Origin: an uncultured Clostridia bacterium
GTDB lineage: Bacteria > Bacillota > Clostridia > Oscillospirales > Ruminococcaceae
Direction of reading: 5' to 3'
Length of the DNA stretch: 15,870 nucleotides
Assembly (NCBI GenBank): GCA_947632425.1
Contig: CANRPG010000023.1
Coordinates: forward strand, 1 to 15,870
Position numbers and translations under genes: made by a program. Positions within the stretch are counted from its first letter, which is position 1. Each line of letters begins with the position of its first letter. Shown here one piece after another: positions 7,505-13,442 of this stretch. Under the pieces are notes generated by a model. The model worked only from the letters and a program-made list of their open reading frames with translations, had not been told where the DNA came from and made no database searches.

Positions 7505-8485
7505 ATGGATCTGGCAAAACTTGTTGATATACTGAAAGGCGGCAGGGTATTCATACAGATGCACAACTACCCTGACCCTGATGCGATAGCCTCAGCATTC
7601 GGCTTACAAAAACTGCTTGAAAAATTTGGCATTCAGCCTGTTATCTGCTACGACGGCGCTGCCGAAAAACTGACTGCTATTACGATGCTCAGCAATTTTT
7701 CGATAAACATTGTACACTGCCACGACATTACCGACATGACAGAAAGCGACAAGATAGTTGCCATAGATGCGCAGAAGCACAACTCAAATCTGACGGATCT
7801 TGTTGGTGATGAAGTGGCGTGCATTGACCACCACCCGACGATGTTTGAGTGCGAATATCAGTACAAAGATGTGCGCATTGTGGGTGCGTGCGCCTCAATA
7901 ATAGCCGAGTATTACTTTGCAAACGGCATTGTGCCCGACAAAAATATTGCCTCGGCTCTGGTATACGGTATCAAGATGGACACGGCGGATTTTTCGCGCG
8001 GGGTAACGCAGTTTGACGTTGATATGTACGCAAAGCTTTTCAAGTACGCCGACAACGACCTGCTTGACAGAATGAAGCTGAACACGATGGAGTTTGCCGA
8101 TCTGAAGGCATACGGCAGCGCGATAGAGAACATTAAGGTATACGACAACGTGGGGTTTGCTTTCATACCGTTTGAATGCCCTGATGCGCTTATCGCGATG
8201 ATCTCGGATTTTATTCTTGCGCTGGATATTATTGAATTCAGTGTGGTTTACGCGGTGAGGGGCACGGGCTACAAGTTTTCGGTGCGCTCTGAAAGACCCG
8301 AACTGCACGCAGGCAAGATAATAAGCATAGCCTTGGCAGACTGCGGCAGCGGCGGCGGTCACGCGCGAATGGCAGGCGGCTTTGCAGAGGGCTCGAAGCT
8401 TGCGAGCGACGGGCTGGTATCGGAGAAGGTACGCAGCTTGTTCGGCAAGGCTATCAGGGAATACAAGGCGGAGTACGGGGTTTAA
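7505..8485 (+). CDS. DHH family phosphoesterase (NrnA/RecJ-like, DHH + DHHA1 domains)
   Basis: A 326-residue metal-dependent phosphoesterase. The DHH domain shows HNYPDPDAIASAFGL (H20, D24, D26), VAIDAQKHN (D about 88), IDHHPT (DHH, about 108–110) and GIKMDTADFSR (D about 159); these are the manganese ligands of the family. The C-terminal DHHA1 domain has the substrate-binding GSGGGHARMAGG motif near residue 282. Relatives degrade nano-RNA or cyclic dinucleotide products, or dephosphorylate pAp. The PDPDAIAS form of motif I differs from the PDGDAIGS of classical NrnA, so I leave the symbol blank and the substrate open. The start is fixed by AAGGAG 8 nt upstream. It appears monocistronic; I see no clear terminator after it. 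The next gene starts 100 nt later with its own ribosome binding site. Confidence 0.92.
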   Translation: MDLAKLVDILKGGRVFIQMHNYPDPDAIASAFGLQKLLEKFGIQPVICYDGAAEKLTAITMLSNFSINIVHCHDITDMTESDKIVAIDAQKHNSNLTDLVGDEVACIDHHPTMFECEYQYKDVRIVGACASIIAEYYFANGIVPDKNIASALVYGIKMDTADFSRGVTQFDVDMYAKLFKYADNDLLDRMKLNTMEFADLKAYGSAIENIKVYDNVGFAFIPFECPDALIAMISDFILALDIIEFSVVYAVRGTGYKFSVRSERPELHAGKIISIALADCGSGGGHARMAGGFAEGSKLASDGLVSEKVRSLFGKAIREYKAEYGV

Positions 8486-8585
8486 AAAGAGCGTAATTCA
8501 TCTATAGAAAATGCTTGTGAAAAGTTATACAATAATACAACAAATTTTTAAAGAACCGCTGATCATTTGAAAGGGTTTACAGCAT

Positions 8586-9611
8586 ATGATAGCTTATTCC
8601 GGTGAAAATTTGCAAAAACATTTTGCTGCTCTCAGAGAAGAAGCCATGGGGCAAACAGGTCTGAGCAATGTTTATGAGAGGGGCTTTGTAAATAAAATTC
8701 GTGAAGAATGCTTTGGCGGCACGGCTCAGAAGGTGTTTGTGCTGTGTGGACTGAGAGCGACGGGCAAGACTTTCGGCTTATTGCAGGCTATTGACAATTA
8801 CGATGATACGTTGTATATAACAGCTCAGAAAGGCGAAAAAGAGGTCGGGAGAGATTATATCGGTTTTTTGCGCAATTGCAAAGAAAGAAACATTATAATA
8901 GATGAATACACTTGGATAAAAGATAACAGGGAGTTAAGCTATTATTTGTGGACGCTTGTTGAAAACGGAAAACGTGTTGCGATCACCGGCACGCACACAT
9001 TTGCTCTTGATTATCTTGAAAGCGGCGAGCTGATACACAGAACAAAGCGTATCAACGTTAATATGTTTACCTATGAAGAATTTTGCAGGGTATATCAAAA
9101 AGAACGTGGCAAAGAAAGCTGCACTGAATATCTGAAAACGGGCGGAATATTCACAAAATATGCTGTCAGCAACTTTCACGATATGCAGAAATATATTCAA
9201 GAAGCTGTGACAGAGGATCTGTCAGGTTTCATGAATTCAGATGAGCAGGCGGCAAAGGCGATAGTATACGATATTATGTATTTGGCGGTTTGCGGTATTT
9301 CGGTAAGCAATACTCGCTATGCTCAGATGCGAAAAGAAGATCCGAAGTATCGTCAGATGCTTATAAACTTCGGCATTGACCCGGCGGCAGAGGTAACGCC
9401 TTTCAGGTTCAAAGCGGCTTGTGATATTCTTGAAAAGGCGCAATTTATTGTAAAAAAGCATAACGCTGATGATGAGAATGAATACGGACTGCGCCTTGTG
9501 AATCCGTCGCTTGCTTACCAGATGGCAAAAGTGGTATTCGGCGGCGCTGCGGCTGATGAGCGGCTTGCCAGAGCGTATGATAAAATATTAAATGAAGCAG
9601 CAAAAATATAA
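8586..9611 (+). CDS. Orphan AAA-type ATPase (AAA_14/DUF4143-like, archaeal-ATPase-like family)
   Basis: A 341-residue protein with a P-loop: Walker A GLRATGKT (residues 55–62), Walker B NIIIDE (about 102–107) and a sensor-like AITGTH (about 132–137). The INVNMFTYEEFCRVY segment (about 156–170) resembles the conserved block that follows the ATPase core in AAA_14/DUF4143 proteins. The C-terminal third (about 210–341) looks like a helical/winged domain with YDIMYLAVCGISVSN and YGLRLVNPSLAYQMAKVVF. No membrane segment or signal peptide is seen. These proteins are common, often single-gene, in anaerobic gut bacteria; their role is not established and mobile or defence contexts are often suspected. 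The start follows AGGG about 10 nt upstream. Codons look more AT-rich than in the neighbouring DHH gene, and the gene lies next to a tRNA locus full of repeats, which fits acquisition, but this is inference. Confidence 0.8.
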   Translation: MIAYSGENLQKHFAALREEAMGQTGLSNVYERGFVNKIREECFGGTAQKVFVLCGLRATGKTFGLLQAIDNYDDTLYITAQKGEKEVGRDYIGFLRNCKERNIIIDEYTWIKDNRELSYYLWTLVENGKRVAITGTHTFALDYLESGELIHRTKRINVNMFTYEEFCRVYQKERGKESCTEYLKTGGIFTKYAVSNFHDMQKYIQEAVTEDLSGFMNSDEQAAKAIVYDIMYLAVCGISVSNTRYAQMRKEDPKYRQMLINFGIDPAAEVTPFRFKAACDILEKAQFIVKKHNADDENEYGLRLVNPSLAYQMAKVVFGGAAADERLARAYDKILNEAAKI

Positions 9612-9618
9612 AAACAAC

Positions 9619-9650
9619 CGCCGCTCGTGAATGTGTCAAAGCGGCGATTT
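9619..9650 (+). terminator. Possible terminator of the AAA ATPase gene
   Basis: A 7-bp stem CGCCGCT / AGCGGCG (9619–9625, 9640–9646) with a 14-nt loop begins 8 nt after the stop and is followed by ATTTATTA rather than a pure T-run. Only moderately convincing. Confidence 0.45.
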
Positions 9651-9700
9651 ATTATGCTGTAATTCAGGCGCGAAAGTCGTGTCATAATTTTGAAAAAGCA

Positions 9701-9787
9701 TGCTCCATGGGTTCAAGTCGCGTTACGACCGAATAACAAAAAACGACAATACCTCTCGATTGCCTCGAGGTATTGCCATTTTTTGTG
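9701..9787 (+). repeat. 87-bp direct repeat, copy A (tRNA-3'-like fragment plus bidirectional terminator)
   Basis: Identical to copy B at 9960–10046 except for two adjacent bases (GA here, AG there). The first ~31 nt contain GGGTTCAAGTC and end CGACC, like the T-arm and 3' end of a tRNA on the plus strand, but the T-stem pairs imperfectly and no 5' half is present. The rest is an A-tract, a hairpin and a T-tract (see 9737–9784). The left junction, preceded by AAAAAGCA, has no copy of the tRNA-Pro end. Confidence 0.9.
9737..9784. terminator. Bidirectional terminator in repeat copy A
   Basis: Stem CAATACCTC / GAGGTATTG (9747–9755 and its partner at 9767–9775) with an 11-nt loop. It is flanked by an A-run on the left and a T-run on the right, so it can act in both directions. 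On the plus strand it is the last strong terminator after the AAA ATPase gene. Confidence 0.7.
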
Positions 9788-9818
9788 TGACTACTTAACG
9801 AAAAAGATGGAAATGCGG

Positions 9819-9902
9819 CAAGAATTACGGTTTTGTTTTCTGAAAGGCTTCAGACTTTCAGAAAGCAAAATTGCCGACCCATTGTCGGCAAAGTAATTCT
9901 TG
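9819..9902. repeat. Three-way-junction palindromic element
   Basis: An outer 10-bp perfect stem, CAAGAATTAC (9819–9828) with GTAATTCTTG (9893–9902), encloses two arms. Arm 1 is a 16-bp stem with a single G·T pair (9831–9846 with 9855–9870, 8-nt loop). Arm 2 is an 8-bp perfect stem TTGCCGAC / GTCGGCAA (9871–9878 with 9884–9891, 5-nt loop). Almost every base is paired. Minus-strand ORFs through it are not credible genes. It may be a structured RNA, a folded single-stranded DNA site or a small mobile palindrome. Confidence 0.75.
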
Positions 9903-9907
9903 TGCAC

Positions 9908-9935
9908 TTTGCAGACTGCTTTAGCAGTCTGCAAA
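9908..9935. repeat. Perfect 12-bp hairpin
   Basis: TTTGCAGACTGC (9908–9919) and GCAGTCTGCAAA (9924–9935) around loop TTTA. It lies between the three-way-junction element and the duplicated tRNA-Pro 3' end. No T-run follows on either strand. Confidence 0.8.
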
Positions 9936-9939
9936 TGTG

Positions 9940-9957
9940 TGGTCGAGGTGACGGGAC
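9940..9957 (-). repeat. 18-nt exact duplicate of the tRNA-Pro 3' end (att-like direct repeat)
   Basis: TGGTCGAGGTGACGGGAC here equals 10045–10062, the 3' end of the intact tRNA-Pro gene: CCA, discriminator, 3' acceptor strand, 3' T-stem and the last two T-loop bases. The two copies directly flank repeat copy B, giving a 105-bp period. This is the geometry left by insertion at a tRNA 3' end or by a tandem duplication. Confidence 0.85.
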
Positions 9958-9959
9958 GT

Positions 9960-10046
9960 TGCTCCATGGGTTCAAGTCGCGTTACGACCAGATAACAAAA
10001 AACGACAATACCTCTCGATTGCCTCGAGGTATTGCCATTTTTTGTG
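9960..10046 (+). repeat. 87-bp direct repeat, copy B
   Basis: Second copy of the 87-bp unit (85/87 identical to 9701–9787), 259 bp further on. Its right end runs directly into the CCA end of tRNA-Pro at 10045, and its left end is 2 nt from the 18-nt tRNA duplicate. The tRNA-like part of this unit ends CGACCA and points opposite to the intact tRNA gene. Confidence 0.9.
9996..10043. terminator. Bidirectional terminator directly after tRNA-Pro (in repeat copy B)
   Basis: Stem CAATACCTC (10006–10014) with GAGGTATTG (10026–10034), 11-nt loop, A-run on the left (9996–10002) and T-run on the right (10036–10043). For minus-strand transcription it begins 2 nt after the tRNA CCA end and ends in GTCGTTTTTTG, so it is the natural tRNA terminator. 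Confidence 0.8.
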
Positions 10047-10121
10047 GTCGAGGTGACGGGACTTGAACCCACGACCTCTGCGTCCCGAACGCAGCGCTCT
10101 ACCAAACTGAGCCACACCTCG
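10045..10121 (-). tRNA. tRNA-Pro, anticodon CGG, CCA encoded
   Basis: Full cloverleaf on the minus strand: acceptor CGAGGTG / CACCTCG, D-arm GCTC…GAGC, anticodon stem CTGCG / CGCAG with loop TTCGGGA (anticodon CGG, reads CCG), 5-nt variable loop, T-arm GTGGG TTCAAGT CCCGT, discriminator A and encoded CCA (10045–10047). The promoter lies at 10134–10162 and a terminator follows immediately. Confidence 0.97.
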
Positions 10122-10133
10122 CCGACCTAATAT

Positions 10134-10162
10134 ATTATACACTATAAATTCCGTCTTGTCAA
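10134..10162 (-). promoter_or_regulatory. Consensus sigma-A promoter of tRNA-Pro
   Basis: Perfect TTGACA (10157–10162), 17-nt spacer, perfect TATAAT (10134–10139), with the -10 box 12 nt before the mature tRNA 5' end. Strong promoter by sequence, as expected for a stable RNA gene. Confidence 0.9.
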
Positions 10163-10181
10163 TCCCCAAATTCATTTTTGT

Positions 10182-10222
10182 GAAAAAAATTCCCCGACTG
10201 CCAACACGCATCGGGGAAATTT
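10182..10222 (-). terminator. Rho-independent terminator of the permease operon
   Basis: On the minus strand: stem TTCCCCGA / TCGGGGAA (8 bp, extended after one mismatch by A–T pairs), 13-nt loop, then TTTTTTT. It begins 24 nt after the stop of the second permease gene and separates it from tRNA-Pro. Confidence 0.88.
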
Positions 10223-10245
10223 CATCTGCCTTCGCGTCAAAGACG

Positions 10246-11520
10246 TTATTCCTCCTCTTTGAGAATATCTTTCGGCTGTGTTTTGCCGATTATCGCAAAC
10301 GGCATTATCAGCGAGACTATCATAACGAATACTGCGACGGCGAGGCATATCAAAAATTCTGTCACAGTAAATCTTACAATTGTAGTTTGCAGCTTGCCGC
10401 TTATTGAAAGCGCGGTCATGCCAATGCAAGCCAGCGCGGCGGAGAAGATCACATCTATAAAAACAGTTACCGAGTTTATAAGCGCACACTGCCGCCAGCG
10501 ACCTCCGCAAAGGTACAAAACACCGTAGTTTTTCAGCTGTTTGTGCGTACTGATAGCGGTAAGGCTTAAGACGCTTATCATCGTTAAAATAAGCTGACCT
10601 GCCACTATGGGAACAAGTATCATCACCTGTTTTTTCACATCGTTGACGGTGGCGGTGCGTATATCAGCAAATGATATTTTGGAGTCTGAAAATTTGAGAA
10701 GATCGATCTCAGCCTGCTGCGTTTGCTCGTCTGTCAGACCGTCTTTGAAAGGCACTAATACATCTGTATGAATTATAGGACCTACTCCGTACTGCTCCAG
10801 CTCGTCATAATTATAGATAAGCAGCGGCGCATTGAAAGATTCTTTATAGTAATTCTTGAATAGATCTTCAACCATTAGTGTACTTTTAAATGTACTGTTA
10901 TGCTGCTGCTTGCTGTGCTCTCCGTCGTCCTGGATCGTAAGTGGGCTTATACCGAAAAACTTTGCGCCATCACGGAAAACTCCGATAATTTCAACGTCAA
11001 ATTCTTTTGTACCCTCGCGGGTATCTATCGACTGCTTTATAACATCGCCTGATTTTACGCCGAAGTCGTTGGGCGAAATTACCGCGTGGAGAAGCCTGTT
11101 TTTCTGCTTTACATCTGCAAGCCATTTGCCCTCGTCCATCATCGGCTCAAAATTATAGATAAGTCTGCCGCTGTAAGCTACCGACTGCGCGTTGGGAGCA
11201 AAGCTGTGTGAACCGTCGGAATCTAAAAGCTGATATAGCGCCGAGACCTCTTTATAGTATGGGCTGAAGTCTGAAAATCCCGTCCTGTCTGAAACATCGA
11301 ACGGGTACAGAAGCGAGGAGGACGATTGTGGACTTTTTACTGTAACATACTCTCCGCTGCCGTCAAGGACATCTGCAAAAATATAATAATATTTGAGCTT
11401 TTGGTATATTGAGGACGATGCGAAAATGCACGCCGCGAAGGTGAGCGCGATCAGGATCATTATAAAAATGTTGAAGCCTATGTTCCGCTCAAAGTCTTTT
11501 ATGCCGTATTTCACTATCAT
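10246..11520 (-). CDS. FtsX-like ABC transporter permease (second of a pair)
   Basis: A 424-residue membrane protein: one N-terminal membrane segment (about residues 15–36), a large extracytoplasmic domain of some 250 residues, then three C-terminal membrane segments (about 298–322, 347–372, 385–410). The inner loop THKQLKNYGVLYLCGGRWRQ, between segments two and three, is the FtsX-type coupling region that normally contacts an ATPase. The end KTQPKDILKEEE is typical of MacB/FtsX-type permeases (…P…iLk). Family members export or extract lipids, peptides or antibiotics, or transmit signals across the membrane. The start lies 4 nt after the stop of the upstream permease, with GAGGT as ribosome binding site. 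No cognate ATP-binding protein is in the window. The substrate is unknown; the family assignment rests on topology and motif style. Confidence 0.82.
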   Translation of the reverse strand: MIVKYGIKDFERNIGFNIFIMILIALTFAACIFASSSIYQKLKYYYIFADVLDGSGEYVTVKSPQSSSSLLYPFDVSDRTGFSDFSPYYKEVSALYQLLDSDGSHSFAPNAQSVAYSGRLIYNFEPMMDEGKWLADVKQKNRLLHAVISPNDFGVKSGDVIKQSIDTREGTKEFDVEIIGVFRDGAKFFGISPLTIQDDGEHSKQQHNSTFKSTLMVEDLFKNYYKESFNAPLLIYNYDELEQYGVGPIIHTDVLVPFKDGLTDEQTQQAEIDLLKFSDSKISFADIRTATVNDVKKQVMILVPIVAGQLILTMISVLSLTAISTHKQLKNYGVLYLCGGRWRQCALINSVTVFIDVIFSAALACIGMTALSISGKLQTTIVRFTVTEFLICLAVAVFVMIVSLIMPFAIIGKTQPKDILKEEE

Positions 11521-11524
11521 GGCG

Positions 11525-12733
11525 CTACCTCGCTTTCAGCAGATCGACCGGCTGTTTGCGTATGTAACGCGCGATCATCACGGTCATTATCACATACGAA
11601 ACTGCCATATACAAAAGGTAGATATAGACGTAAATTTTCGCTGTGAACGCGCCCTGCATATATATGAAAAGCTTGCCCACAGATGGCAGTATCCACAGGA
11701 TCCAAGCGGCGAGGCAGGCAAAGAAAAGCACGTTGAGTATAAGCATAATTTCTAGCGTGTATATGCGCCGCGCGTTGTTTGCGCTGCACCCTGTTATGCG
11801 GAAAATGGCAAGCGTTCTTCTGCGTTTGGTGAGGATATAATTCATGATAAGCGCGAGGTTCACAGCTGAAATTGTGGCGATAAGCACCGAAAGCCACATA
11901 TTTGTGTTGTAGTAATAGATCTGCTCGTTGTCCACAAGCTCCATTGCGCCAAATTCTATTTCGGCATCGGGGAAGTATTTTTTGTAGAGCTCTTTCGCCT
12001 GTTTCAGCTCATCAAGCGTTAGTTTGTAGTTTAGTTCGGCGGCAGGAAAACGCGTTATCACAATATCGTCGGGTGCGCCGTTATAGGGTATGTAATACAT
12101 ACTTGCAAAGCTGCAAAAGCCTATGCACTCATACTCGCTGCCCTCTATATTTACATACCATTTATCGCCCTTTTTGTAGGCAGGGTAGGCAGGCTTGTTG
12201 ATAATGTCGTCGGAGAGCATTCCCTCGCAGCACTCGGCAGGCGCGATGCAAACCTTGTCGCCGTTTATAAATTCTTCGTTGGTAAAAGACCTGCCCGTTG
12301 TCCACATCTGATTCATCAGCATATTGTTGTAAAAGTTGTTATAAAACACGATCTGACCGCTGACATACGACATCAGAAATTCTACGGTGCGCGCGTCGGG
12401 GTTTGCCTCGGCGGCGGCAGATACAGAGATAAGGTCTGCTTTTTCGCCTATAAGACCGCCAAGCTCTTTGAAAAAGCCATCGTATTCTTTAGGCGGCTTC
12501 ATATACTTTTCAGGAAGCGTGCCTGTAACGTAAAGCACAGTATAATCGCTTACTTCTTCGTTCTCGCCCTCCAGCATACGATTGCTTTCGTTGCGGAAAT
12601 TCTGGTACACGCCGAACGAGAAAAACGTCAGCAGAATGCAAACAATCTGGCATACCACTATAAGCATAAATATGCCGGTATAGTTTTTTATGAACGCAGA
12701 AATATTCTTGAATACATATTTTGCATACCGCAC
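11525..12733 (-). CDS. FtsX-like ABC transporter permease (first of a pair), GTG start
   Basis: A 402-residue membrane protein with the same layout as its downstream partner. It has an N-terminal membrane segment (FMLIVVCQIVCILLTFFSF), a 220–240 residue external domain rich in Tyr and Asp/Glu, and three C-terminal membrane segments. The coupling stretch TKRRRTLAIFRITGCSANNARRIYTLE follows the first of these, and the end RKQPVDLLKAR is typical of FtsX permeases. I chose GTG at 12733: it sits 8 nt after a strong AAGGGGGG ribosome binding site and gives the usual YAKYVFKNI-like N-terminus. The in-frame ATG at 12775 would place that ribosome binding site inside the gene. Probably forms a heterodimer with the next gene. 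No ATPase gene adjoins either. Confidence 0.82.
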   Translation of the reverse strand: MRYAKYVFKNISAFIKNYTGIFMLIVVCQIVCILLTFFSFGVYQNFRNESNRMLEGENEEVSDYTVLYVTGTLPEKYMKPPKEYDGFFKELGGLIGEKADLISVSAAAEANPDARTVEFLMSYVSGQIVFYNNFYNNMLMNQMWTTGRSFTNEEFINGDKVCIAPAECCEGMLSDDIINKPAYPAYKKGDKWYVNIEGSEYECIGFCSFASMYYIPYNGAPDDIVITRFPAAELNYKLTLDELKQAKELYKKYFPDAEIEFGAMELVDNEQIYYYNTNMWLSVLIATISAVNLALIMNYILTKRRRTLAIFRITGCSANNARRIYTLEIMLILNVLFFACLAAWILWILPSVGKLFIYMQGAFTAKIYVYIYLLYMAVSYVIMTVMIARYIRKQPVDLLKAR

Positions 12734-12813
12734 AGCACGCACCCCCCTTAGGCAAATTTGCCATATGACTGACAAGCTCTGTTACTTTATCTGCCATATT
12801 GCCTTATATTTCT

Positions 12814-12842
12814 ATTATATAATACTTTTTTCAGTATGTCAA
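12814..12842 (-). promoter_or_regulatory. Consensus sigma-A promoter of the permease pair
   Basis: On the minus strand: perfect TTGACA (12837–12842), 17-nt spacer, perfect TATAAT (12814–12819). It lies between the terminator of the small-protein operon and the permease genes, leaving a leader of about 75 nt before the GTG start at 12733. Confidence 0.88.
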
Positions 12843-12851
12843 GCACTTAAC

Positions 12852-12879
12852 AAAAAACCGCCTTATTCAGACGGCTTTT
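12852..12879 (-). terminator. Rho-independent terminator of the small-protein operon
   Basis: On the minus strand AAAAGCCGTC pairs with GGCGGTTTTTT (10 bp including two G·T pairs; loop TGAATAA). The hairpin overlaps the last codons and stop of the 65-residue gene. The A-run on the other side could let it work in both directions. Confidence 0.8.
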
Positions 12880-13060
12880 GAGCCAGTTTCATTACTTTTT
12901 CTCTTGTCAGTGCGGTGTCGTAATCCTTATCGCCCGGGAATACTCTTCTGAACGGGTCGAGAATATAGCGCGGAAAATTTTCATCTAATACAAATATTGT
13001 ATCTTCGGGATAATCAGAAAAGTTTTTATCTTCAGGCATTTCGGATAATTTTATCTTCAT
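12863..13060 (-). CDS. Small acidic protein of unknown function (65 aa)
   Basis: Not recognised. The protein begins MKIKLSEMPEDKNF and is rich in Asp, Glu, Pro and Lys, with a central ILDPFRRVFPGDKDYDTALTREKVMKLAQ. It is soluble, with no signal peptide or membrane segment. The frame is open further upstream, but the ATG at 13060 is the credible start: it follows GGGAGG at a good distance and begins 19 nt after the stop of the upstream small gene, which the longer version would overlap. It forms a two-gene operon with that gene and ends in its own terminator hairpin. I assign no function. Confidence 0.7.
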   Translation of the reverse strand: MKIKLSEMPEDKNFSDYPEDTIFVLDENFPRYILDPFRRVFPGDKDYDTALTREKVMKLAQKPSE

Positions 13061-13079
13061 TACAAGCTCCCTCCCTTCT

Positions 13080-13283
13080 TTATTCGTGCGATCTATCGAC
13101 TTTTTCGAGCTCCTCTTCGGTACAGTCAAACAGAGGCCATCTGTCGCCATAGCCGCCCGGTATCGGACCTTCCTTGTCACTTTCTACCACATAATCTGTT
13201 ACACCGTTTATTTCACTTATATCAACTATCGTACCTATAAGGTCTTGTGAAATTATTCTTACCTTTTCAAACAGTTCAAACAC
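13080..13283 (-). CDS. Small protein of unknown function (67 aa), GTG start
   Basis: Not firmly recognised. The N-terminal half (FELFEKVRIISQDLIGTIVDIS, then TDYVVESDKEG) reads like a small beta-barrel. The end carries PIPGGYGDRWPLFDCTEEELEKVD. I recall similar short proteins in Clostridia, often beside surface, secretion or immunity-type loci, but no function is established. I chose GTG at 13283: it lies 8 nt after AAAGGG, while the alternative GTG at 13292 abuts that site. First gene of a two-gene operon with a consensus promoter at 13328–13356, divergent from the capA-like gene. Acidic, soluble, no membrane segment. Confidence 0.72.
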   Translation of the reverse strand: MFELFEKVRIISQDLIGTIVDISEINGVTDYVVESDKEGPIPGGYGDRWPLFDCTEEELEKVDRSHE

Positions 13284-13327
13284 TGCTTTCACCCTTTCTG
13301 AAAATGTGCTTTATCTGTATTTAAGAT

Positions 13328-13356
13328 ATTATACATCATCTCGTTAATAATGTCAA
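13328..13356 (-). promoter_or_regulatory. Consensus sigma-A promoter of the small-protein operon
   Basis: On the minus strand: perfect TTGACA (13351–13356), 17-nt spacer, perfect TATAAT (13328–13333), about 45 nt before the GTG start. This supports real expression of the two small genes. Confidence 0.88.
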
Positions 13357-13392
13357 GCGTGAAAAATATTTTTGCAATTTGCCTTTGCTGTG

Positions 13393-13421
13393 TTGAAATC
13401 GGGCGGAAAATATGTTAAAAT
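13393..13421 (+). promoter_or_regulatory. Sigma-A promoter of the capA-like–GH9 operon
   Basis: TTGAAA (13393–13398), 17-nt spacer, TAAAAT (13416–13421), about 22 nt before the start codon. The -35 box is 36 bp from the -35 of the divergent small-protein promoter, so a shared regulator could act on both. Confidence 0.72.
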
Positions 13422-13442
13422 GTTAAAAGGAGCGTGATAACT

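Noticed and set aside
7895..8362. 155-codon minus-strand ORF opposite the DHH phosphoesterase
   Set aside because: Antisense to intact DHH and DHHA1 motifs; no sensible promoter or ribosome binding site.
9791..10211. Overlapping ORFs of 77–108 codons on both strands across the repeats and tRNA-Pro
   Set aside because: They translate the tRNA gene, terminator hairpins and palindromes. They lack convincing ribosome binding sites and the sequence is fully explained by RNA and repeat features.
12734..12775. ATG start at 12775 for the first permease
   Set aside because: It lacks a good ribosome binding site and would place the strong AAGGGGGG site inside the gene; GTG at 12733 fits better.
13434..13442. 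Earlier GTG start for the capA-like gene
   Set aside because: It lies only one base after the AGGAG site; the ATG at 13443 has proper spacing and gives a normal lipoprotein signal peptide.
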